Part shown: piece by piece, positions 16,139 through 24,700 of the stretch
Layout of the letters: each line of letters starts with the position of its first letter
How positions within the stretch are numbered: the first letter of the stretch is position 1
DNA from: a virus
IMG/VR virus record: IMGVR_UViG_3300032236_001530
Span: 1 to 64,000 of that record
Strand: one strand, 5' to 3'
DNA: 64,000 bases
Notes under the pieces: generated by a model
Told to the model about the DNA's origin: nothing
Databases searched by the model: none
Seen by the model: the letters and a program-made list of their open reading frames with translations, nothing else
Position numbers and translations under genes: made by a program

Positions 16139-17908
16139 ATGCCTACACCTACATTTGATTTCTACCAACGAGCTTATGCTATAAACCAAGCATGGGGTGA
16201 TACCACTAAAATTAGTTTAAGTAGTATTAAGATGGGTGGTACGGGTAATTTAGCTTATCAAGTTACAAAAACTTTTTATGCTGATGCTGCATCAAATAGT
16301 CCAAACTATAATATGATAGCTGGACCAAATTATTACAATAATAACTTCCAATATAACTCAGCTGGTCATACACATAGTGCTTCTTATTTACAATTTACAA
16401 ATGTTGGAAAGCCGGTTCCAGTAGCTGATAGTTTTTTTCAACAACCGTGGGACCAAACATCTAGACCATCCGCTTTAGGTGATTTTTATAGTAGTAATCT
16501 TTTTGGTGATTTAAGAGATGGTTCTTGGGTTGAAACTGGTAGTGATCCAAATATGAGTGGTCAGAATATAATCAATGTTTACAATATTAATGGTTCGAGT
16601 GGTCATATAGACTGGATATCCACTATTATTACCGGTTGTCCTTTTACTGCTGATTGTGCAAACACTAGATTATTTACACATCCAACTTTTAATAGTAATA
16701 GTGTCCCTGGTTACTCATATCCATCAAGTTTATCATTAATAGCTTATTTTGCTTGGGATGGTAGTGGTCAATTATACTACGAGCTATTTGGTTTTGATTA
16801 TACAGGTAATTCTTTGTACTCATTAACTAATTTAAATTTGCCTTTTTATGATGAGTTTCAATACCAAGGAAAACATGATATTTTTTTCTTACCAAATAGT
16901 ATGAATGGTTGTTTATTGATTTGGGGTCCTAATGCTGGTGGTCATCCTCAGATTTACGAAATCGACCTAAATGGTAGTATAATTAACAATGCTGATGCTG
17001 ATGCTGTTAGTTACTCATACGCACTAGATGTAATTTGCTGGGGTGATAATCACAGTTCGCTTATTTGGACAGCAGTTAGTAGTAGCACTAATCAGATAAA
17101 TAGTACATTAGCTTCTCATTGTAATTTATTTGATTGTGATTGTAATGATTATATTGAGGGTATTAATGGTCCACATAATGACACTTTCTATTTTGGAGAT
17201 GATCAAACAACTCATGGTTATATATATGGTTGGGCGATTAGTGTTGACGGTGGGGGTAATATAATAGGGGCTATTTCAGAGAGAAATTCACTTAGTGGTT
17301 TAAGTCTACCTGTGCTTAAAAGAGTTGTTGCAATTGCTCCATTTTCAATGGTTATTGGTGGTGATGGAATACACACCACAACACAAGTACTAGCAAGAAT
17401 ATCGTGCAAAAATAGTTGGTATACAGCAGTAAGATCTGGTAGTACTAATTGTTATGCTTATCCTACTACTTCACATCATACAGACTTTTTAGCTATGGAT
17501 CATAGCTATTGTCGTGATATTTATGGTGGTTATGACTCAACTGGTTTTTATACTTCTGGTCGTGAAACTGGATTACCTGTTGGTGCTGGTAATCAACATA
17601 TATTTAGTATAGATTCTGGGTTGAATAATTACTTTTTTTCAAATAACTATGTGAGTCAATATCAAAACCAAAACCAAACCGCCGTATCATATTCCTCTAT
17701 ACAAAATAACCTAATTTATTTAGGTCCTGCAAATTGGACTAATTCCAGTGGGTTGTCTTATGTTTATCTATCAATAACTAGTGGTGGTGCCGCATACCCT
17801 TTTAGTACACCCGCTGGTGCATCACCAGGTGTTGGTACAGGTGTTAGTTTTGTGGCTAGTTTTACAGCGAACGCTGGAGTTTTATTACTAACATTCTTTT
17901 ATGGTTAA
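16139..17908 (+). CDS. Large fibre-like virion protein, unknown fold
   Basis: 589 residues, Ser/Asn/Gly/Tyr-rich with little Lys, a composition typical of tail spikes and fibres. Repeated short blocks with N-G-S, D-G-S-G and several Cys pairs (for example CDCND near 335) suggest a beta-propeller or beta-helix. The C-terminus is Gly/Ala/Phe-rich. Start is the first ATG in a region with a distant TAAATATATA. Function inferred from composition and from its position next to adhesin genes. Confidence 0.6.
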   Translation: MPTPTFDFYQRAYAINQAWGDTTKISLSSIKMGGTGNLAYQVTKTFYADAASNSPNYNMIAGPNYYNNNFQYNSAGHTHSASYLQFTNVGKPVPVADSFFQQPWDQTSRPSALGDFYSSNLFGDLRDGSWVETGSDPNMSGQNIINVYNINGSSGHIDWISTIITGCPFTADCANTRLFTHPTFNSNSVPGYSYPSSLSLIAYFAWDGSGQLYYELFGFDYTGNSLYSLTNLNLPFYDEFQYQGKHDIFFLPNSMNGCLLIWGPNAGGHPQIYEIDLNGSIINNADADAVSYSYALDVICWGDNHSSLIWTAVSSSTNQINSTLASHCNLFDCDCNDYIEGINGPHNDTFYFGDDQTTHGYIYGWAISVDGGGNIIGAISERNSLSGLSLPVLKRVVAIAPFSMVIGGDGIHTTTQVLARISCKNSWYTAVRSGSTNCYAYPTTSHHTDFLAMDHSYCRDIYGGYDSTGFYTSGRETGLPVGAGNQHIFSIDSGLNNYFFSNNYVSQYQNQNQTAVSYSSIQNNLIYLGPANWTNSSGLSYVYLSITSGGAAYPFSTPAGASPGVGTGVSFVASFTANAGVLLLTFFYG

Positions 17909-18396
17909 AATAATAACTTTCCAATTCTTTTAGCCTTTTCTACAAACTCTTGATAAGTACCATTATTCTCAATAACAATATCAGCATCTGATTTGTTTAT
18001 ATTAAATGATGTAGTTGGTTCCGAAGGTAGTCTATCAGAAGCATCTACCCAGATAATTAAATCAAATAACCCCTGTTTAACACATTCATCAAACTCCATT
18101 TTATCTCTCATACCAACATAACAATCAGTACGGCTTAAAATATCTTGAGCCAATCTAGCACGATTATCTTTATTATAATCACAAATGGCTAAGTACCATT
18201 CATCGCGATGATTAACACGATCGTTAAAGCATTCGTCTGGTGTTTTATAACCATACTTGTCTTTTAACTGATCATATAAAAAGAAATCAACTGATGCTTG
18301 TGAAGAAGACATAAAGGTTAAGCCAAAATGTTCTTGGAACAATTCAGCCAAAGTGTCTTTACCATGACGTGCATTCCCTAAGATTAATATTTTCAT
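17905..18396 (-). CDS. P-loop (deoxy)nucleotide kinase-like protein
   Basis: 163 residues. Walker A G-N-A-R-H-G-K-D-T at residues 7-15, followed by a helix and D-R at about 60. Later come LIIWVDASDRLP and an R-rich lid area (NKDNRARLAQDIL). The plan fits phage deoxynucleoside monophosphate kinases such as T4 gene 1, though it is shorter. Probably phosphorylates nucleotides for phage DNA synthesis; substrate not inferred. Confidence 0.65.
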   Translation of the reverse strand: MKILILGNARHGKDTLAELFQEHFGLTFMSSSQASVDFFLYDQLKDKYGYKTPDECFNDRVNHRDEWYLAICDYNKDNRARLAQDILSRTDCYVGMRDKMEFDECVKQGLFDLIIWVDASDRLPSEPTTSFNINKSDADIVIENNGTYQEFVEKAKRIGKLLF

Positions 18397-18779
18397 TGTA
18401 TAATTTCGTTTAACTTTTCTTGCCTAGTATAGCCAATTGGAAGTCTAGCTCCAAATCCACTTCTAATATCTTTTAAATTTTGCTCATGTGATTTTAAATA
18501 CTCAATCGCATCTGAAAAATATTCATAATGAGCTTTTGTTATATTGTCGTTTGATATATGAATATTAATATATTGGTAGTAATCATCTTCAATTAAGAAG
18601 TGTGTATTATTTTTCTTATAAGTAATTTTAGAGGAATATTTACCATCCCATATAATAAGTGATATACCTTCATTACCAAGCGGATTATCCTTTTTGGGTT
18701 TATCAGTATAATCATATTTAGTTACTTTAGAAAAACGAGTCAATATCTGATATCCGTAATCTGGATTTAGTATGTCCAT
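18393..18779 (-). CDS. Small protein with tail-like end
   Basis: 128 residues, beta-rich centre (DDYYQYINIHISN), basic/aromatic. Ends YTRQEKLNEIIQ, a divergent form of the common tail. Overlaps both neighbours (ATGA; single-base) in the 18982-17905 operon with the kinase-like protein. Function unknown. Confidence 0.55.
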   Translation of the reverse strand: MDILNPDYGYQILTRFSKVTKYDYTDKPKKDNPLGNEGISLIIWDGKYSSKITYKKNNTHFLIEDDYYQYINIHISNDNITKAHYEYFSDAIEYLKSHEQNLKDIRSGFGARLPIGYTRQEKLNEIIQ

Positions 18780-18982
18780 TAGTTTAATATTTTATTAATT
18801 TTTCTATCTCTTAATTCATCAACAGGTATAATTTCTTCACAATGGTTTTTTGGTACTTCAATTACATAAGTGCCATAAACAGAAGAGTGTACGCCTTTGT
18901 AGGTGTTCTCTTTTTCTTCACAATCTTGTATTACAGAACCTTCCCAAAGTCCGTGGTATTCTTTAATAACTCTTACATTCAT
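18779..18982 (-). CDS. Small SH3-like protein with shared C-terminal tail; operon head
   Basis: 67 residues from the ATG at 18982; the longer frame runs through the TATCTTTG box just upstream. Layout: V-R-V-I-K-E-Y, L-W-E-G-S-V-I, Y-V-I-E-V, then PVDELRDRKINKILN. It resembles the small barrels at 3844-4872. Heads a three-gene operon. Confidence 0.58.
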   Translation of the reverse strand: MNVRVIKEYHGLWEGSVIQDCEEKENTYKGVHSSVYGTYVIEVPKNHCEEIIPVDELRDRKINKILN

Positions 18983-19060
18983 ACAAGCAAAGATATAAAA
19001 TATATTGATTTTTTCCAATTGTATAGGTATAAAAATAATATATAAAAATAAAAAGTAAAA

Positions 19061-19276
19061 ATGACTATAACAGAATTACAAACTAATTTACAAAGTGCTA
19101 CATTAAGAGGTGGTGGAAGCTACACAATAACATCTATTGAATGTAATCTTTCAGGAATTCCTATGAAAGTTGTTGGTAAAATAGGCACAGCTGATGCTTC
19201 ATGGAATGTGAATGGTTTATATATTACTAACACGCAAGATAGAACCAAAGATCTTATTATTGTACATACTACTTAA
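19061..19276 (+). CDS. Small protein, unknown
   Basis: 71 residues, beta-rich, Thr/Gly/Ile-rich (GGGSYTITSIECNLSG). AATATATAA lies about 22 nt before the ATG. It has neither leader nor tail. Could be a minor virion protein by composition. Isolated plus-strand gene. Confidence 0.45.
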   Translation: MTITELQTNLQSATLRGGGSYTITSIECNLSGIPMKVVGKIGTADASWNVNGLYITNTQDRTKDLIIVHTT

Positions 19277-19294
19277 TATCATTTACTCTTGCAT

Positions 19295-19480
19295 TTAATT
19301 TATTTTATAATGATAAATCTTTAATGAGTCTACTAAAGTAGAATCTGGATGATTTATTGCTGCTTCTATTGAATCTGCTCTATCTGTTTCAATTGATTTT
19401 TTAACACTATATTTATACAAGCTATAGTAAAATAAAGATAAAACAGCTAACATAACAACTATTAATAGCTTAACTTTCAT
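19295..19480 (-). CDS. Small membrane-anchored protein
   Basis: 61 residues. N-terminal hydrophobic helix (about 3-22, VKLLIVVMLAVLSLFYYSLY), then a short charged periplasmic domain. No lipobox. Function unknown. Confidence 0.5.
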   Translation of the reverse strand: MKVKLLIVVMLAVLSLFYYSLYKYSVKKSIETDRADSIEAAINHPDSTLVDSLKIYHYKIN

Positions 19481-19525
19481 ATATTATTTAAATTTTTTAT
19501 CTACTTGGTAAATCCAAATAGGTAA

Positions 19526-19741
19526 TTAGTGCCTATGACCACCATAACCACCATGATATCCGCCACCTGGACGAGCGTATCCTGGGCGACCATAATATCC
19601 ATAATGAGGCATTGGTCTATAAAGAGGCATTGGTCTGTACCCATAGACTGGACGGTGATAATTATATGCGTAAGGCTCAATCATACAAGATTGTAAACTT
19701 AACAATAAAATCATTGACAATAGGAAAATTAACTTTTTCAT
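19526..19741 (-). CDS. Gly/Tyr/Pro/His-rich lipoprotein
   Basis: 71 residues from the ATG at 19741, which gives a clear signal peptide MKKLIFLLSMILLLSLQSC with lipobox L-Q-S-C. The mature part is low-complexity (RPMP and GYYG/GGYHGGYGG motifs) and probably disordered or surface-coating. A longer upstream frame was rejected. Possibly alters the host envelope during infection. Confidence 0.6.
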   Translation of the reverse strand: MKKLIFLLSMILLLSLQSCMIEPYAYNYHRPVYGYRPMPLYRPMPHYGYYGRPGYARPGGGYHGGYGGHRH

Positions 19742-19770
19742 AGGATTTTTATTTTTATATATTAAAATTT

Positions 19771-20019
19771 TTATAATAAATCTTCTAATCTTTTTTCTCT
19801 CCACTCCTGTAGTGAAACAAATGCTTCTAATGGGTAAATATATTCGCTATTAATATCATCACCCCAAACTATACATCTTTTAAATTTTGGATTTTCATCC
19901 ATCTCATCTCCTTCTGGTACCGGTGTAGGTAATACAGAAATACTATATTGCTTACCAATAGTAAGATTACTAACGGTACCACCAACAACATTTAACTTCT
20001 TAACACAAATAACTATCAT
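19771..20019 (-). CDS. Small SH3-like protein with shared C-terminal tail
   Basis: 82 residues: V-I-C-V-K-K, LTIGKQYSISV, a Pro/Asp/Glu-rich loop, then FVSLQEWREKRLEDLL. It follows the same plan as the small barrels near 4000. ATGA overlap with the HAD protein upstream. Function unknown. Confidence 0.58.
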   Translation of the reverse strand: MIVICVKKLNVVGGTVSNLTIGKQYSISVLPTPVPEGDEMDENPKFKRCIVWGDDINSEYIYPLEAFVSLQEWREKRLEDLL

Positions 20020-20429
20020 TTGCTCAATATTCTTTTTGCTTCAATATACTCTTCTTCTGAAAAGCCAATCCAGCCTCTACATCTTACAATATTGGGTAAA
20101 CCAAAAGATTGTATATCTCTTACATTATCATCTATTATAATAAATTTATTATAAGAGTTGCTAAATAACCAGCTTTCTATCTCGGCGCCTCTACCTTCAT
20201 CTGGAAAAATTGGCGTGAAATCAAAAATAGGTACAACTATACCTTGTTCTGTAAATATCTTTTGTAGTTGTTGTTTTGTATGATTTGTCCGCCAAGTTGA
20301 TGTAATAACCGGCTTTAAATCAAATTCTAAGCACAGCTTATTATACAAATCAACAGAAGTTTTATTCCATTGATTTCTATTAATTGTGTTTAAAACACCA
20401 TCTATATCTGTGAATATAAAATTATTCAT
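20016..20429 (-). CDS. HAD-superfamily phosphatase-like protein
   Basis: 137 residues. Motif I F-T-D-I-D-G-V-L-N at the N-terminus with the nucleophilic and acid/base Asp, motif II ITSTW, and a late IIDDNVRD for the metal-binding acidic pair. Small cap. Probably a nucleotide or sugar phosphatase. The start is fixed by a strong Shine-Dalgarno sequence, rare in this window. Confidence 0.75.
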   Translation of the reverse strand: MNNFIFTDIDGVLNTINRNQWNKTSVDLYNKLCLEFDLKPVITSTWRTNHTKQQLQKIFTEQGIVVPIFDFTPIFPDEGRGAEIESWLFSNSYNKFIIIDDNVRDIQSFGLPNIVRCRGWIGFSEEEYIEAKRILSK

Positions 20430-20433
20430 TTTT

Positions 20434-20441
20434 ACCTCCTT
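20434..20441 (-). promoter_or_regulatory. Canonical Shine-Dalgarno site
   Basis: The minus strand reads AAGGAGGT with a 4 nt spacer to the ATG at 20429. Almost no other gene in the window has a recognisable site of this strength, consistent with Bacteroidota habits. It therefore supports this start and suggests different translational control or recent acquisition of the HAD gene. Confidence 0.65.
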
Positions 20442-21138
20442 ATTTTACAATTTCAAAATATCTTTCTCTTAATAACTTAAAGTAGTCATAATTGTTAATA
20501 CCATAATTACCAATAGCCCACATATCATTATACTCAACAACTACATTATCACCATTTTCTAACACACCAATATCAATTGTATAAGCAATTGGAAATTTAG
20601 ACTTATTAGAATTGATAACAGATTCTAAATATTCTTTACTTGGTGCTGTGAAAAAATCACCTGAGTAATTGTGAATATCAACAACTTTATCACGATGTAT
20701 ATAACAACGCCACTCACTTTTAATTGGACTCGGAAATACATCATACACCATCACCATTGTATCATCTGGTATATTAGATATTGAAGTATGTATCATTTTA
20801 TCAAGAACAAAACCTGTGAATAATTTAATATCAAAAGGTTTAATGAATACATCACCAATACTCTTAGCTTCACCTAAAGTCATTACTTTACATTCACGAT
20901 TTGAATTTTGTGGAACTCTAACATCAGTCTTTCCTACTTTAGAAAAAACTTCTTTCATAAATTCAACTGAACCAATAAAAACATTTGACTTAATCAATTG
21001 ATTAAACTTACCAGATTGAACCTCATCAAATGTTGTTAAACGAATATCTTGTGCATTATCTAATGCACCATAAAGACCACAAGCACAATCAAAGTGATGT
21101 GGTAGTTTTCTTTCGTTATCGGATTGTATGTATACCAT
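20440..21138 (-). CDS. ATP-grasp domain protein
   Basis: 232 residues from the ATG at 21138, just after the -7 box TATATTTG. The C-terminal half shows ATP-grasp signatures: F-I-K-P near 110, M-V-Y-D-V-F, S-E-W-R-C-Y-I, and YTIDIGVLENGDNVVVEYND with the metal-binding acidic/Asn residues. Such proteins form amide or similar bonds using ATP. Resembles the short phage/bacterial R2K-type ATP-grasp group that modifies peptides or proteins. Substrate unknown. Confidence 0.68.
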   Translation of the reverse strand: MVYIQSDNERKLPHHFDCACGLYGALDNAQDIRLTTFDEVQSGKFNQLIKSNVFIGSVEFMKEVFSKVGKTDVRVPQNSNRECKVMTLGEAKSIGDVFIKPFDIKLFTGFVLDKMIHTSISNIPDDTMVMVYDVFPSPIKSEWRCYIHRDKVVDIHNYSGDFFTAPSKEYLESVINSNKSKFPIAYTIDIGVLENGDNVVVEYNDMWAIGNYGINNYDYFKLLRERYFEIVK

Positions 21139-21192
21139 ATAATGACAAATATACAAATAAGTTTCCAGAATGTCAAAATAATATATACTCTA

Positions 21193-22407
21193 ATGAAATA
21201 CTTAAAATCATATAAGATGTTTGAATCACTTTCATATAATGCTGATTGGAAAAAACACGATAGTGCTATTAGAGCTGAGTTGGAAAGAGATTTAAATGAT
21301 ATTCTTTTAGAGATTACGGATTTAGGATTCCGCTCACATATATCTGGTTGGACCAAAGGTCCTGAAGGTATGTCACATTTCAGCCATCCTTATGTTTGGA
21401 TTAGATCAACATCTAAAACACCGGTTCCTATGATTGAACACACAGAAGACGTAATTGAAAGAATTAAAGATTACCTATCTGGAAAGGGATATCAAACAAA
21501 AGTTAGATTTTTTAATGAAGGCAAATCTTCTATGCAGATTTATATTTACTTTGATTTAGATCTTAAAGATATTAATGAATCTGTTAATCCAGAAGATTTA
21601 GATTACAATCTCATTGAAGATGTAAAAGATATATTACTTCCTTTTTCTGATATGGGTATGAAAGTTAGTTGCGATTATACTAGTAAAGGTGATAGTATTG
21701 CAATTAATGTAATGACATCAAAAGAAAAAGCATTTGATATTAATGAGTATAAAGATGATATAGATTCACTTCTTTCTTATATGAAAGAAAATAACTGGGG
21801 TATATTGAACTTCAATTTAGGTATTGTTGAAAAGAAAGAAGATTGGTCAGGTACTCACTTATTACCAAGGAGTCAACAAATTATATCTTACCCAAATGGT
21901 CCTCTTCAATATGATAAAGTTAAGAATCCTACATTTTGGATAACTGCTGAATTTGTAAAGATTGTTTATACAAAAGTAAAAAGTGTTAAAGAGTCAGTAG
22001 AATCAGATACGGTTAAAAAAGATATTGAAGAAATATGTTATGAATTAACAGATTATGGTAAATTTAGAGTTGATATTAGACAAAATGTAAAATATTCTAG
22101 ATCCGCTTTCACCACTGGCAAAGAAGAGAAAGAATGGGTGGTGATTATATCACTTGATGATCATATGGATTATGATGGATTCTTACTAAGTGAAGTAGAA
22201 GATACTCTTATGAGAATAAAGTCATATCTTGGTTTAGGAAGATTTATGAGATGTGATGTACTTTTAGTTGGTGAACAAGATAGGAAACCACTTAATTATA
22301 TATCGGATGAAGATAGGAAAAATAATATAAACTTTCCATCTCCAAGAGGAATAGATAAATTAACCGATGAAAGAATAACAAATATAATTATTCACTACAC
22401 ATTATGA
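21193..22407 (+). CDS. Leader-bearing protein with three tandem family domains
   Basis: 404 residues from the ATG at 21193 (AATATATAC 4-5 nt before it). Leader MKYLKSYKMFE-SLS. The family helix occurs three times: LNDILLEITDLGFRSHI (about 30-47), VKDILLPFSDMGMKVSC (about 145-162) and IEEICYELTDYGKFRVD (about 280-296). Each is followed by strands and a second helix such as VIERIKDYLSGKGY. This shows the domain is a repeatable module. Ends ITNIIIHYTL; stop overlaps the next leader gene. Confidence 0.75.
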   Translation: MKYLKSYKMFESLSYNADWKKHDSAIRAELERDLNDILLEITDLGFRSHISGWTKGPEGMSHFSHPYVWIRSTSKTPVPMIEHTEDVIERIKDYLSGKGYQTKVRFFNEGKSSMQIYIYFDLDLKDINESVNPEDLDYNLIEDVKDILLPFSDMGMKVSCDYTSKGDSIAINVMTSKEKAFDINEYKDDIDSLLSYMKENNWGILNFNLGIVEKKEDWSGTHLLPRSQQIISYPNGPLQYDKVKNPTFWITAEFVKIVYTKVKSVKESVESDTVKKDIEEICYELTDYGKFRVDIRQNVKYSRSAFTTGKEEKEWVVIISLDDHMDYDGFLLSEVEDTLMRIKSYLGLGRFMRCDVLLVGEQDRKPLNYISDEDRKNNINFPSPRGIDKLTDERITNIIIHYTL

Positions 22408-22865
22408 GATACTTAAAATCATATAAATTATTTGAAGCCAGATTTGTAGAATTTAGAGAAATTGTTTCTACGATTAAAGATATCTGTCAAGAGTTTGAAG
22501 ATAATAATTGTAGATGTGAAATAGAACCAAAAGATGATATTCAATTAAATATTATATCACTTAAAAGTAGAGGACATCTTAGTAGTTTAACAATACCTTT
22601 TTATCTTGAAATAAATATTGATAGAATAATAATTAAACAAGATGATAATAGAAGTGGGTTTGGTGAATTTCCAGAATGGTTTATAGAGACATGTAGAAGA
22701 ATAGAAGATTTTATGTTATCTGAAGGTTTCAAAACTTTACCATCAGTTAGATATACCGTTGATTGGGAAAACTTTGATACAATTGATGAGTTAGAAGAAC
22801 AAACTGGATTAATATCAAAAGTAAAATTAGAATTTATACCTAATGAAGTACCTAAAGAAATATAA
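22404..22865 (+). CDS. Leader-bearing putative internal head protein (paralogous family)
   Basis: 153 residues, leader MRYLKSYKLFE-ARF. Family helix IVSTIKDICQEFEDNNCRCEI, strands, second helix (FIETCRRIEDFMLSEGF), ending LEFIPNEVPKEI. Its last 23 nt also encode, in another frame, the start of the next gene. Function unknown. Confidence 0.72.
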   Translation: MRYLKSYKLFEARFVEFREIVSTIKDICQEFEDNNCRCEIEPKDDIQLNIISLKSRGHLSSLTIPFYLEINIDRIIIKQDDNRSGFGEFPEWFIETCRRIEDFMLSEGFKTLPSVRYTVDWENFDTIDELEEQTGLISKVKLEFIPNEVPKEI

Positions 22866-23235
22866 GCTATTTGAATCCTATAAAGAAATACTAGATAACA
22901 TCGAAGATATCTTTCGTGAGATAGAAGATGTTGGATTTAGAATTGAATATAACAAAGGTGGAGTTGATGAAATAACTAAAATCTATATTGAGAAATTTGA
23001 TGCTAATAATGATTCAATACCTTATATACCAAATCAAGATTTTGTACTGGCTTTACAACATTTAATTTCATACCTCAGTAAAGATTATGATATTGAAATA
23101 GAAACTATACACCAATCACAATGTGTTGATTTTTTAAGCACAAAAGATGGCTTAACCGAAAAAGACGCTACAATCATAGGTGATTATAAAGCACCTATTG
23201 ATTATATTAGAATTGTAATAAGTAATAAAGATTAG
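22843..23235 (+). CDS. Leader-bearing putative internal head protein (paralogous family)
   Basis: 130 residues, leader MKYLKKYKLFE-SYK. Family helix ILDNIEDIFREIEDVGFRIEY, strands, second helix (ALQHLISYLSKDYDI). The leader codons overlap the end of the previous gene in a different frame, so both sequences are constrained. Third gene of the 21193-23235 leader operon. Confidence 0.72.
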   Translation: MKYLKKYKLFESYKEILDNIEDIFREIEDVGFRIEYNKGGVDEITKIYIEKFDANNDSIPYIPNQDFVLALQHLISYLSKDYDIEIETIHQSQCVDFLSTKDGLTEKDATIIGDYKAPIDYIRIVISNKD

Positions 23236-23237
23236 TA

Positions 23238-23615
23238 TTAGTATATACCTTGTCCAAATGAATCGTGTTTAATTGATTCCTTACAATATAAATCCCAAAT
23301 TAAAAGTGCAGTACAATTAGTATTTTGTATAATCAATTCACATTCTTCCGGAACATCATCATAGTGAATATCAATTTCTAATTCTTTTATCTTACTCCAT
23401 TTCCAAGCACCTTCAGTGAAGTAAATATTTTCTTCTGGTATATTTAACCTCTTAGCAACCGAATAAACATCTGGGTTTTTTTGATCCGAACAACGAGCCG
23501 TGATGATAAAAACATTACAAGCTTCAGCCGATTTAAGCAATAAATTAGCTTTACACTGGATGATATCCTCACCCAGAGTACAATCAAAATCAAAGCTAAT
23601 TTTTAACGGTTTCAT
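23238..23615 (-). CDS. HAD-like phosphatase/nucleotidase
   Basis: 125 residues from the ATG at 23615 (ATGA overlap with the upstream HAD gene). Motif I F-D-F-D-C-T-L-G-E, motif II V-F-I-I-T-A-R, and H-Y-D-D-V-P late in the protein. Short, without a large cap. Together with 23612-24121 it forms a pair of nucleotidase-like genes. Confidence 0.68.
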   Translation of the reverse strand: MKPLKISFDFDCTLGEDIIQCKANLLLKSAEACNVFIITARCSDQKNPDVYSVAKRLNIPEENIYFTEGAWKWSKIKELEIDIHYDDVPEECELIIQNTNCTALLIWDLYCKESIKHDSFGQGIY

Positions 23616-24121
23616 AATAAATATTCTAATACTGATTTCCAATTTGGAAACTTATCAGTTGCAAAGTGAATGTGTTCTCCTTTAAATTCTGTTACCCCAT
23701 ATTTCTTTCTATCATCAATTAAAGCTCTACCTGTAAATAAACTTTTATCATTTGATAGAATCAATCTTTTATAAGCTACTTCACCTAAATACTTTTCAAC
23801 CCATATTCTTTTATCTGTATAACAAGAAACATTTTCCCAACAAGGTGCTGATAAAATATAAACTTCATATTTTTCTGATAACTTCTTAAAGGCTTCAATA
23901 GCACCTTCAACTGGTGGTAAATCAATATAAAACCCTTGAGTATGATAAAACTTCTTTTTGAATAAATCATCAACTGATAATCCTAACTTATCAGACCAAA
24001 CTTTCATACCGGCTTCAGCGTCAGCAAGTACGCCATCCATATCAATAAATAAAAGCTCTTTAGGATTTTTTAGATATCCATAAACTGGATCCTTTTCGCT
24101 ATTTCCATATAACTCACTCAT
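23612..24121 (-). CDS. 5'(3')-deoxyribonucleotidase-like HAD protein
   Basis: 169 residues. Motif I F-I-D-M-D-G-V-L-A-D (about 24-33), a cap helix region with FYIDLPPVEGA, motif II Y-I-L-S-A-P, and A-L-I-D-D-R-K-K with the terminal acidic motif. This order is typical of 5'(3')-deoxyribonucleotidases, which dephosphorylate deoxynucleotides. TATATTTG lies just upstream on the minus strand. Plausible role in nucleotide pool control during infection. Confidence 0.75.
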   Translation of the reverse strand: MSELYGNSEKDPVYGYLKNPKELLFIDMDGVLADAEAGMKVWSDKLGLSVDDLFKKKFYHTQGFYIDLPPVEGAIEAFKKLSEKYEVYILSAPCWENVSCYTDKRIWVEKYLGEVAYKRLILSNDKSLFTGRALIDDRKKYGVTEFKGEHIHFATDKFPNWKSVLEYLL

Positions 24122-24157
24122 ATCACAAATATATGGATATTATATGAGAAATCAAAG

Positions 24158-24667
24158 TTATAGTTTCATTTCAATTCTTAAACTTGAAAAAGAAATATAA
24201 TCACCTATACCATTAAAATCATCTGGTTTATACCAACCTATACCAAACTCAATACCACTATTAAACATTCTAAAAGGTGAGTTAGTATTGTATTTAATTC
24301 CTATTTTAGCAAGTTCTTGAGCGGTTTTACCACTAATACCTGGTGTTAATTCATTACCAGAGTAATCATAATACCAATCATTTAATCTAATGATGGCATC
24401 TTTAACTTCTTTCCATAAAAATAAACTACCAGGATATTTACCACCAGGAGGAGCTGGAACATTTGGTATAACTCTGTCAGGAGATCCCCAGGGTCTCTGA
24501 ATACGGATTTCTAAATAAATATCTGAATGTTTTTTACCTTCAACATCTTTTCTTAATCTAGAAGTTTCGACTTGAAGACCATTATCTTCTACTTCAACAA
24601 GGATGTCTCTTACCTCATTTTCCAATTCATCTATATTAAATGACTCAAACAACTTTAGATATTTCAT
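24158..24667 (-). CDS. Leader-bearing putative internal head protein (paralogous family)
   Basis: 169 residues, leader MKYLKLFE-SFN. Family helix IDELENEVRDILVEVEDNGL, strands with a Pro/Gly-rich loop, a second helix region (EVKDAIIRLNDWYYD), ending SLRIEMKL. Although on the minus strand it has AAATATATAATCCT before the ATG, so the AT element follows the leader class, not the strand. Confidence 0.72.
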   Translation of the reverse strand: MKYLKLFESFNIDELENEVRDILVEVEDNGLQVETSRLRKDVEGKKHSDIYLEIRIQRPWGSPDRVIPNVPAPPGGKYPGSLFLWKEVKDAIIRLNDWYYDYSGNELTPGISGKTAQELAKIGIKYNTNSPFRMFNSGIEFGIGWYKPDDFNGIGDYISFSSLRIEMKL

Positions 24668-24700
24668 AGGATTATATATTTATTTTAATATATACTTTTA

